Source: UBA647 sp964400545
Lineage (GTDB): Bacteria; Acidobacteriota; Aminicenantia; UBA2199
Assembly (NCBI GenBank): GCA_964400545.1
Contig: CAYNUG010000002.1
Coordinates: 1-64,000, forward strand
Length of the DNA: 64,000 nucleotides
Reading direction: 5' to 3'
The number at the start of each line of letters is the position of its first letter. Position 1 is the stretch's first letter. Shown here one piece after another: positions 17,941 to 25,314 of this stretch. The notes beneath the pieces were generated by a model. That model was given only the letters and a program-made list of their open reading frames with translations. It ran no database searches and was not told the DNA's origin. A program made the position numbers and the translations under genes.

Positions 17941-18936
17941 ATGAAATTCTTTATAATTTTTAATTTATTATTTATTTCACTCTTTTCTGTTGTTCTTAAC
18001 AGTAAAGTATTGTGGAAAAGTTCTATTGTTATAGGAATGCCCGTCAAAGTAGTAGTAAATAAGGAAGGGATTTTTATTGGGGACAGTAAGCAAATAAAAA
18101 TATTTCATCTTGATCTTAATGGGAAAATGATCTCTGAGATCGGTAAGCCGGGTGAAGGCCCGAATGAATTTACAAGTCTGCAGGATTTTGCAATTCATAA
18201 AGAAAAAATATATGTAAAAAGTAACTCCCGAATAAAATGCTTGAATTTAAAAGGGGAATTCATAAATAAGTGGAACTTTACAATGAAATATACCGTGCAC
18301 CACTTTTTTGTAAACGAATCTGGTTTTATCCTGGTGGGGAAAAAATTCGAGACAGACCCAAAAGCTTATTCAAAACCGGAAACATCTCCCTATAATTTTT
18401 TTCATAATATTTCATTTAGTGGAGAGCTGATAAAAAGTTTCGGACCATCTTTCCCTGAGCTGGAAAAACTGAACGTGTGGGATAATCTTCTAATCCTTGC
18501 AGGTATGACTCCTTCCGTTATTAATAATGAAATATTTTATGCTAATCATCTGAATTACCAGATCTGGAAAGCATCAATACGTAGTGGGGAGAGTGTTAAA
18601 TTAATCGATGAAGATGTCTTATACTTTATTCCATTCTTATCCAAACTTAATCAGTTTTCCGGAAAAGGAGGAACAATAACCAGGGGAGATATCAGGGGAA
18701 CATATATAAGGTTTTTCAAGGATGGGGAAAAATTAGTAGTGTATTTAAAGGGTGGCAGCTGGAGTAAAGGATACAAATCCACATACTTAAGAGTATACGC
18801 TCTTCAACCTCATGTTAGATTCATAAAGGAAACAAAGCTTGATAACAACCTGAATGTTTTTTCCTATTATAATGGTGTGTTTTATGGATTTGATGATGAA
18901 GGAGATTTTCTGGCAATGAAGATTGATTCGAACTGA
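17941..18936 (+). CDS. Exported 6-bladed beta-propeller protein (paralogue 2)
   Basis: A 331-aa protein with a signal peptide (about residues 1-20). The same family loop reads GKPGEGPNEF at about 65-74, so it is a paralogue of the preceding gene with one substitution in the motif. GGGGG Shine-Dalgarno-like bases precede the ATG. It lies 48 bases after paralogue 1 with no clear terminator between them, so co-transcription is likely. Its function is inferred only from the fold: extracytoplasmic binding or scaffolding. Confidence 0.85.
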   Translation: MKFFIIFNLLFISLFSVVLNSKVLWKSSIVIGMPVKVVVNKEGIFIGDSKQIKIFHLDLNGKMISEIGKPGEGPNEFTSLQDFAIHKEKIYVKSNSRIKCLNLKGEFINKWNFTMKYTVHHFFVNESGFILVGKKFETDPKAYSKPETSPYNFFHNISFSGELIKSFGPSFPELEKLNVWDNLLILAGMTPSVINNEIFYANHLNYQIWKASIRSGESVKLIDEDVLYFIPFLSKLNQFSGKGGTITRGDIRGTYIRFFKDGEKLVVYLKGGSWSKGYKSTYLRVYALQPHVRFIKETKLDNNLNVFSYYNGVFYGFDDEGDFLAMKIDSN

Positions 18937-19038
18937 GGGATAATCAGATATGGGAGAATTCGGAGTAGGAAATTTCAACATGGGATTTGATAGTTCCAAA
19001 TGAATGTGAAGTTATTTTTCTTGAAATGTTAGTTCGAT

Positions 19039-19055
19039 AGATATTTGTAATATCT
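19039..19055. promoter_or_regulatory. Small palindrome upstream of beta-propeller 3
   Basis: AGATATT-TGT-AATATCT, a perfect 7-bp inverted repeat with a 3-base loop, ending 10 bases before the AGGAGG of the next gene. It could be an operator or simply AT-rich chance structure. Confidence 0.25.
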
Positions 19056-19075
19056 TAAATATATAGGAGGTACAA

Positions 19076-20224
19076 TTGAAAAAATTATTTATTCTATTGT
19101 CATTGCTATTCATCATGGTTTGTTTCAATAATTTGCTTCCCCGGGATAAAGATACTTTTAAAAGTAATTCCGGATCTTCCATTCTTAATAAAAATGAGAG
19201 AGTGTTGATGTTGAAAAAAGTCTTTTCTCTTGAGGGGAATTCAGATGAATATCAGTTTAAAGATCCTATCAGGTTTGATATCGGAGAGGATGGTTCAATC
19301 TTTATCATGGACCGGAACAGGGCTCTTTACAAATTTTCAGAAGAAGGAATATTTCAGAAGAATCTGCTAATAAAAGGAGAGGGTCCGGGGGAGTTGAAAC
19401 GCCTGTTCAGGTTCTTTATAGATAATAACAGAGTCATTCTGTTTGATCACTTTCCAAACAAAATTGTTGAAAAAGATTTTAAGGGAAAGTTTATAAATAA
19501 CTTCTCAATTCCAGAAAGAAAACTTAAGGTCGTAATTCTTCTGGGGATTGAAAGTGGATTGTTCTTTTTCTCTATAGCAGAAGATGGGAACATCCCGAAA
19601 AAACTTTCAAAAGAATATAGAGAATTTTCCAGAAAAATTTTTTTTCACACTTGGAAAAATGGAGAAAAAAATATAAAAAAGGGTGAGTCTTTCTACATAG
19701 ATCATTCCAGGTGGAAAAGAAAACAAAAATATATTATCGGCGGCACATCACCGCTAAATGCATTTGAGATCAGCAATGTAAAAAATGGTTCTGCATATTT
19801 TATAAATAGCTTTGATTATAAGATTAAAAAACTTGATGTTCATGACCTGAAGATTAAAAATGAGTTTGGCAGGCCTTATGTTAGAGTCAAATATTTCCAT
19901 CCTCCCGAATATCTTGAAGAGATGAGAAGGGAAAAGAAATCTGTCGAAGATCCGGAAAAAAAACATTTTCAGGCAGTTCAGAAATTGATCAATAGAGGAA
20001 CTGAGGTGTGGGCGGTTACTTCAACGTTTAAAAAGGATAAAGGCATTTTAGTCGATGTGTTTTCTCCGGATGGAACGTATATGGATAAATTCTACTTACC
20101 CCTTCCTGAGATAACATCTTCTCACTTGCCTGAATTTAATATTGTAGATAATAAAATCGTCATTCTTGGAAAAGATGAAGATGAGAACCACATCATAAAT
20201 ATTTATGAAATAGTAGATTTGTAA
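19076..20224 (+). CDS. Exported 6-bladed beta-propeller protein (paralogue 3), TTG start
   Basis: A 382-aa protein with a signal peptide (about 1-23) and the family loop IKGEGPGELKR at about residues 100-110, followed by propeller blades. It is longer than paralogues 1 and 2, with an extra 40 or so residues before the motif. The start is TTG at 19076, supported by a perfect AGGAGG five bases upstream. It closes the tandem array; the next 260 bases hold repeat R5 and a promoter. Same inferred role as its paralogues. Confidence 0.85.
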   Translation: MKKLFILLSLLFIMVCFNNLLPRDKDTFKSNSGSSILNKNERVLMLKKVFSLEGNSDEYQFKDPIRFDIGEDGSIFIMDRNRALYKFSEEGIFQKNLLIKGEGPGELKRLFRFFIDNNRVILFDHFPNKIVEKDFKGKFINNFSIPERKLKVVILLGIESGLFFFSIAEDGNIPKKLSKEYREFSRKIFFHTWKNGEKNIKKGESFYIDHSRWKRKQKYIIGGTSPLNAFEISNVKNGSAYFINSFDYKIKKLDVHDLKIKNEFGRPYVRVKYFHPPEYLEEMRREKKSVEDPEKKHFQAVQKLINRGTEVWAVTSTFKKDKGILVDVFSPDGTYMDKFYLPLPEITSSHLPEFNIVDNKIVILGKDEDENHIINIYEIVDL

Positions 20225-20322
20225 CTTTGCGAGGCTGGGATGAATCGGTGTGAGAACTTCATGTTGTTTATTTGTAGGGAGCGAGAGAGGATTGATTTTA
20301 ATGAGTGGACAAATTAAAAAAT

Positions 20323-20405
20323 GTCTGAACCCTGATTCCATTTGTTATCCTGATTTACATAGATGGAGATTAGTGTAGGGGCAAATGGCCATTTGCCCGG
20401 ATTTG
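20323..20405. repeat. Dispersed repeat R5 with a perfect 20-bp palindrome
   Basis: The left arm GTCTGAACCCTGATTCCATT is followed by a GTAGGGG unit whose core GGGCAAATGGCCATTTGCCC (20379-20398) is a perfect palindrome. It lies between the propeller array and the LOG gene. Confidence 0.75.
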
Positions 20406-20449
20406 AACTGAAATATCAAAAGCGGTTACACTATGTCCCCTAGTTGAGT

Positions 20450-20478
20450 TTGATATTCCCCAAGTGTCATTGTAGAAT
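20450..20478 (+). promoter_or_regulatory. Promoter of the LOG gene, predicted leaderless
   Basis: TTGATA (20450-20455), 17-bp spacer, TAGAAT (20473-20478), and six bases to the ATG at 20485, with no Shine-Dalgarno. This is one of the clearest leaderless promoters in the window. Confidence 0.6.
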
Positions 20479-20484
20479 TGTCTG

Positions 20485-21084
20485 ATGGGTGAAATAAAGA
20501 GTATTTGTCTTTTCTGCGGGTCGAGCAAAGGAAATAACTCTGAATATCTTGATTCTGCATACGAAACAGGGAAATTATTGGCTGAAAAAGGTATTGGAAT
20601 GGTCTATGGTGGCGGCAATGTCGGACTGATGGGAATGGCTGCGAAAGGGGCACTTGAGAACGGCGGGAAGGTGACAGGTGTTATCACTGAAAAACTTATG
20701 GATATGGAGGTCGGGCATACCGGACTTACAGAGATGAAAGTTACATCTTCGATGCATGAAAGAAAAGCGATGATGAATAAACTTTCTGATGGATTTTTGG
20801 TTCTTCCTGGCGGAATCGGCACAATAGAGGAAACATTCGAGATGTTCACATGGTATCAACTGGGAGATATTGAGAAACCGATAGGACTTCTTAATGTGAA
20901 TGGTTATTATTCCGGGTTGATCGAATTCCTCAAGAATGTTGTTGCAAATGGGTTCCTGAGAGAAGAGCATCTTGAATACCTGATCGTAGAGAAGAAGCCG
21001 GTCGAGTTGATCAAAAGAATTACAAATTCAAATGTAAAGCATTTGGAAAAGTGGTTTGACAGAGATAAAAATATAATAAAATAG
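20485..21084 (+). CDS. LOG-family nucleoside 5'-monophosphate phosphoribohydrolase
   Basis: A 199-aa Rossmann-fold protein of the LOG (lysine decarboxylase-like) family. Signatures: ICLFCGSSKG at the N-terminus, VYGGGNVGLMG, and the catalytic LPGGIGTIEETFE (PGGxGTxxE) at about residues 110-125, with ER in MHERKAMM. By family it cleaves the N-glycosidic bond of (modified) purine nucleoside monophosphates, releasing base and ribose 5-phosphate. That would feed free purine bases towards the neighbouring catabolic genes, which is inference from context. It is monocistronic and convergent with hydA, three bases apart. Confidence 0.92.
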   Translation: MGEIKSICLFCGSSKGNNSEYLDSAYETGKLLAEKGIGMVYGGGNVGLMGMAAKGALENGGKVTGVITEKLMDMEVGHTGLTEMKVTSSMHERKAMMNKLSDGFLVLPGGIGTIEETFEMFTWYQLGDIEKPIGLLNVNGYYSGLIEFLKNVVANGFLREEHLEYLIVEKKPVELIKRITNSNVKHLEKWFDRDKNIIK

Positions 21085-21087
21085 AAG

Positions 21088-22464
21088 TTATCTTTTTCGG
21101 TAAATATAATTACCCTGGGCCCGTGTGAGATCGAAATTGCCATCCTCAAAAACAACTTTACCTCCGGCTATAACTTTAGACGGGGCACCGGTAATTTTGA
21201 AGTCTTCATATACTGAGGAGTCACAATTTTGAAATTGTGTTTTTGCAGTGATCTTTGATCTTTTATCGGGATCCCAGATAACCAGATCTGCATCCGACCC
21301 TTTCAAGATCGCCCCTTTTTGAGGATAAAGCCCGAATATCTTGGCCGGCCTTGTCGAAACAAGATTAACGAATCGGTGAATACTTATTTTTCCCTCTGCC
21401 ACCCCTTTCGAATATATCAGGCTCATTCTGTGATCGACCCCCCCTACACCCTTGGGTATGACAGAAAAATCATCCGGCCCGGAGTAATTATCCCCTTTTG
21501 AATTGAAAGGGCAATGGTCGGTACTTATGACCTCAAGTGTACCCTCATTTAAACCATCCCATAACCGGGAGATATCATGGATTTTTCTCAGAGGCGGGCT
21601 CATTAGATATTTTGCCCCTTTTTTCCCTTTTTCATAGACAGAGTCATCGAGGGTCAGATAATGCGGACAGGTTTCTGCAAAAACCGGGATCCCATTCTTT
21701 TTTGCTTTCAATACACTATCAATACCCTGCTCAGTAGTCATATGTACAATATACAGAGGGCACCTTGTGATTCCCGAAAATAAAATTGCCCGGTTAATTG
21801 CATCTATTTCCATTTCCGGTGGTCTGCTCTCCGGATAGTTCCGGATACCGATTTTTCCTGAAGAGACCATTTTTTCCTTGAGGAAACTTTCAATATCTCC
21901 ATTCTCACAATGTATCATTGAAATTCCACCGGCTTTCTTTATTATCTCCATCGTTTTGAGTATCTCAGGGTCATTCATCCCTATCGAATTTTTATATGCC
22001 ATATAAAGTTTGAATGAAGTGATCCCTTCATTTTTTACCATTTCAAATATTTCTTTCTCTGTTTCGGGCCCGATTGAAGTGACAGACATATGGAGCGAAT
22101 AATCACATAATGAATTTTCAGCTTCTTTCTTCCTTTTCGAAAGGGCCGAATGGAGTGATTCCCCTTTTGCGGGTGTTACGAAATCTATTAAGGTTGTTGT
22201 CCCTCCGGAAAGGGCTGCAATTGAACCGGACTCAAAATCATCTGATGATCTCCCATTTTCTGTTGGGAGAGACATGTGAACATGCGGGTCAACACCTCCG
22301 GGAAGGATAATGTATCCCGATGCATCTATAATGCGGATGTTCTTTCCCTCCGGAATCAGCTCATTTCCTATGTCTTTGATCTTCCCACCGGAGATCAGTA
22401 TATCGTTCTTGTATTGTCTGTTATGGGTGGTTATCAGTCCTTCCCTGACAAGAATATCTTCCAT
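21088..22464 (-). CDS. hydA: Dihydropyrimidinase / hydantoinase-type cyclic amidohydrolase
   Basis: A 458-aa metal-dependent amidohydrolase that opens cyclic ureides. DPHVHMSLP holds the first two metal His; FKLYMAYK carries the carboxylated bridging Lys at about 150-157; MIHCENGD, YIVHMT and STDHCPFN supply the remaining His and catalytic Asp. In purine-degrading bacteria the homologue HyuA/HydA sits with ssnA, ygeX and xdh, as here. It lies nine bases after the PLP enzyme and shares its promoter. Substrate (dihydropyrimidine, hydantoin or a purine-derived ring) cannot be decided from sequence; the context favours a purine-derived ring. Confidence 0.92.
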   Translation of the reverse strand: MEDILVREGLITTHNRQYKNDILISGGKIKDIGNELIPEGKNIRIIDASGYIILPGGVDPHVHMSLPTENGRSSDDFESGSIAALSGGTTTLIDFVTPAKGESLHSALSKRKKEAENSLCDYSLHMSVTSIGPETEKEIFEMVKNEGITSFKLYMAYKNSIGMNDPEILKTMEIIKKAGGISMIHCENGDIESFLKEKMVSSGKIGIRNYPESRPPEMEIDAINRAILFSGITRCPLYIVHMTTEQGIDSVLKAKKNGIPVFAETCPHYLTLDDSVYEKGKKGAKYLMSPPLRKIHDISRLWDGLNEGTLEVISTDHCPFNSKGDNYSGPDDFSVIPKGVGGVDHRMSLIYSKGVAEGKISIHRFVNLVSTRPAKIFGLYPQKGAILKGSDADLVIWDPDKRSKITAKTQFQNCDSSVYEDFKITGAPSKVIAGGKVVFEDGNFDLTRAQGNYIYRKR

Positions 22465-22473
22465 ATTCGGTTT

Positions 22474-23949
22474 TCAGGACTTCAACAATCCTGTCCTCTC
22501 GTTAAATGCCCTGATCAGATCATCCCACTTCTCGGGCTGGCTGAACATTTTGTCCCAGATCTTCCGGTCATACCATAGTTGGTTCAGATCTTCAACTTTC
22601 TTCTGCTGCTGCTCCACCCATGTAAAATATTTAAGGTTATGGATAGCTTTTTTATCCTGATAAGTCAATTCTTTCAGATTGTCTGTCCCTGCTCCGAAGA
22701 TCACCCGCTCAAGATCTTTATGAGCGTTAATCTCTGTATATTTCCCATTCGCTTCGTTCAATTCAGTTATTCTTGACTGATACAACTCGGCTGAGTCTGT
22801 TGCAACAGTGAGGATCACATCATCTGAAGTAAACTCATAATATTTAGCTGTTTTTATGGCAGTAATAAGATTTGATATTGATGAAATTCCTAAAAGGTCA
22901 AGCTGATTTATAATTTCAACCGGTACACCTTCATCAGCGAGGGCCTTCTTCCCGCTCTCTTCATTAAAAAGCCTGAGCATTTTCATACAATCCTCATCAT
23001 CTATTGCAATAACCATATCTGTGTTTTTTGAATTATGGATCCAGGGAACATGTTTGTCCCCGATACCTTCTATCCTGTGTCCGCCGAATCCGTTCCTTAG
23101 AAGAGTAGGGCATTGGAGAGCTTCAGATGCTACAACTTTCATTAGTGGATATTTTTTTCTCAGATAATCTCCTGCAGCGATGGTCCCGGCAGATCCGGTA
23201 GCTGAAACATATGCTGCAAAATTCCCTTTTCCTTTCAGATCTTTAGTGAAAACTTCTTCCAGTGCATCCCCGGTCACAGTGTAATGCCACACGCTGTTGC
23301 CGAATTCATCAAACTGGTTGAAGATCATTACATCATTGCGCGTATCTCTCAACTCCCAGCATTTGTCATATATCTCTTTTACATTTGATTCACATCCGGG
23401 TGTAGCAATTACCTCCGATCCAATATCTTCAAGCCATTCAAATCTTTCTCGGCTCATCTCTTCGGGAAGAATTGAAATAGATTCACATCCCATCAGGTAA
23501 GAATCAAATGCACCGCCTCTGCAATAATTTCCTGTAGAAGGCCATACGGCTTTGTGAAATGTAGGGTCAAACTCACCGGTAATTATTTTCGGGGCGAGGC
23601 ATCCGTAAGCCGCTCCGACCTTGTGCGCACCTGTAGGAAAGTATTTTCCCACAAGGAGAACAATCCTTGCATCTACTCCGGTTATCTCCTTTGGCAGTTC
23701 AATGTAATTTACTCCACCATACAAACCTCCGGTCTTTTTGGGTTCATTCTTCCATGTTATTCTGAAAAGGTTCAGCGGATGGAGATCCCAGAGTCCTATA
23801 TTCCGTAGTTCGTTCTTGATCGAATCAGGGATCAGTTCCGGATTCTTCATCTGTTCAAATGTAGGTAGAATTATCTTCTTCTCTCTGAATCTCTGAACAG
23901 ACTTCTCAACTATTTCTTCGTTTATTATTTTGTCGGTTACACTTAACAT
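22474..23949 (-). CDS. Fold-type II PLP enzyme of unassigned substrate (cysteine-synthase/tryptophan-synthase-beta-like)
   Basis: A 491-aa protein of the 'PLP-dependent protein subunit beta' group. The likely Schiff-base Lys is in FPTGAHKVGAAYG at about residue 113; PSTGNYCRGGAFD resembles the substrate-binding loop, and SATGSAGTIAAGDYL is the glycine-rich phosphate cup. The N-terminal 70 residues and C-terminal 100 are longer than in cysteine synthase. It heads an operon with hydA and has its own strong promoter and SD (AGGAGAAGG). Known purine clusters use the fold-II enzyme YgeX; this is a second, different one, so it may act on another amino-acid intermediate. Confidence 0.8.
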   Translation of the reverse strand: MLSVTDKIINEEIVEKSVQRFREKKIILPTFEQMKNPELIPDSIKNELRNIGLWDLHPLNLFRITWKNEPKKTGGLYGGVNYIELPKEITGVDARIVLLVGKYFPTGAHKVGAAYGCLAPKIITGEFDPTFHKAVWPSTGNYCRGGAFDSYLMGCESISILPEEMSRERFEWLEDIGSEVIATPGCESNVKEIYDKCWELRDTRNDVMIFNQFDEFGNSVWHYTVTGDALEEVFTKDLKGKGNFAAYVSATGSAGTIAAGDYLRKKYPLMKVVASEALQCPTLLRNGFGGHRIEGIGDKHVPWIHNSKNTDMVIAIDDEDCMKMLRLFNEESGKKALADEGVPVEIINQLDLLGISSISNLITAIKTAKYYEFTSDDVILTVATDSAELYQSRITELNEANGKYTEINAHKDLERVIFGAGTDNLKELTYQDKKAIHNLKYFTWVEQQQKKVEDLNQLWYDRKIWDKMFSQPEKWDDLIRAFNERTGLLKS

Positions 23950-23982
23950 TCCTTCTCCTGTAATTAATCGGGGTATAGAAAC

Positions 23983-24010
23983 AATATAGCTTTTTTCATG
24001 GTTTTGTCAA
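23983..24010 (-). promoter_or_regulatory. Promoter of the PLP enzyme-hydA operon
   Basis: Minus strand: perfect TTGACA (24010-24005), 16-bp spacer, TATATT (23988-23983), about 33 bases before the ATG at 23949. Confidence 0.65.
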
Positions 24011-24036
24011 GAGTTACGGATCAGGAACGGGTTTGT

Positions 24037-25314
24037 TCAGATCTCTTTCATCCTGTTCCAGAGAATGTTGCTTAATTCAGAAGAATGTTCCAGAATTGAG
24101 GATTCATCCACGTGCAGGATCTTTTTCTCTTTCATTACAATGTCTCCGCCGGAAATGACGGAATCGATATCATTACCGGATATTCCGTAGATGAAATGTG
24201 AATAAAAATTATCTTTATTAAAATCTGTTCCCGGTCTGTAGTCGAGGATAATAAGATTGTTATCTCCATCACCTGAAAAATTATTGCTCTCAAGATAATT
24301 ATGACCGTTCCTTAATCTATTGTAAATGTCGGCAGGACTGTTCCCCCCGGAAAGGTTGCCGGTCAGGAAAGCGGATCTTGCGCTACCTAACATATTGCTG
24401 TTCATACCGTCAGTACCCAGGAGGGTTCTTTTGCCGAGTTTTTCAGGATCGAAGATTCCCACGCCATTGTTAAGATTGCTTTCCGGATTCTGCACGATCC
24501 ATGATCCTGCGTTGGCGAGGATATTTCTTTCGGTACTATCAATATGAATGCAGTGAGCAAGGATAGATCTTTTTAGAGAAAGAGCTCCTGAATTGGACAG
24601 CCTTTCAATAACGCTTTTCCCGTATTTATTTTGTGTGATTTCCTGATCAACCTGATCTTCTGCAGCATGAATGTGGATGCCTGTTCCATATTGTTCTGCT
24701 ATTGAGACTGCTTTACCAAGAAGTTTTTCCGAAACGGTGAAGGAAGCATGAAGTCCTACAAGACCATGTTTTCCACTCTTGAGGTATTCTTCTGTCTCAT
24801 CGAGGGCTTCGCTTGTGTGGCTCTCACCATCCCTGTCAGAAAGTTCATAACACAGAAGAGATGAAACTTTACATTTCGAAAGTGATCTTTCAATTGTGTC
24901 AAGTGAACCGTTTATGGAAAAAGGTGATGAATGGTGGTCAACAACAAATGTAACTCCATTTCTGATGGATGCAATAGCAGTAGTTAATGCACTGAATTCG
25001 ATCATCTCATTTGTGAGTGATCTGTCAAGTTTCCACCAGATATATTTCAGTATTTCATAGAAATCGGTCGGCTGTTTTTCCGGAGCCGGCATTCCAAGGG
25101 CCAGTGCAGAATATATGTGATGGTGGGAATTAACAAAGGATCTTGTTATGAATTTCCCTGAGCAATCGAGTATTTCCGAGTTGTCGGGTATAAATTCTAC
25201 AGGTCTGATCTTGCCTTTTGATCCTTTTTCTACCAGGAAATCCCCTTTAGAAAAATCGAGTGTTTTATAATTTATATAGGTCCCGTTCTTTAAGTAAAGA
25301 GGTTTGTTGGTCAC
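24037..25314 (-). CDS. ssnA: SsnA-type amidohydrolase
   Basis: A 425-aa aminohydrolase of the SsnA/guanine-deaminase-like branch of the amidohydrolase superfamily. Metal ligands are visible in VNSHHHIYSALALG (about 63-76), HIHAAEDQVDQ (about 215-225), LAHCIHID (about 248-255) and LLGTDGMNSN (about 298-307). SsnA is a standing member of purine/urate catabolic clusters with hydA, ygeX and xdh and is thought to hydrolyse a purine-derived intermediate. It starts at GTG 25314, which overlaps the stop of the histidine kinase gene (GTGA), so its translation depends on the kinase message. Confidence 0.88.
   Translation of the reverse strand: MTNKPLYLKNGTYINYKTLDFSKGDFLVEKGSKGKIRPVEFIPDNSEILDCSGKFITRSFVNSHHHIYSALALGMPAPEKQPTDFYEILKYIWWKLDRSLTNEMIEFSALTTAIASIRNGVTFVVDHHSSPFSINGSLDTIERSLSKCKVSSLLCYELSDRDGESHTSEALDETEEYLKSGKHGLVGLHASFTVSEKLLGKAVSIAEQYGTGIHIHAAEDQVDQEITQNKYGKSVIERLSNSGALSLKRSILAHCIHIDSTERNILANAGSWIVQNPESNLNNGVGIFDPEKLGKRTLLGTDGMNSNMLGSARSAFLTGNLSGGNSPADIYNRLRNGHNYLESNNFSGDGDNNLIILDYRPGTDFNKDNFYSHFIYGISGNDIDSVISGGDIVMKEKKILHVDESSILEHSSELSNILWNRMKEI

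Noticed and set aside
8859..20405. Repeats as a CRISPR array
   Set aside because: Copies are kilobases apart, variable in length, and there are no regular spacers or cas genes.
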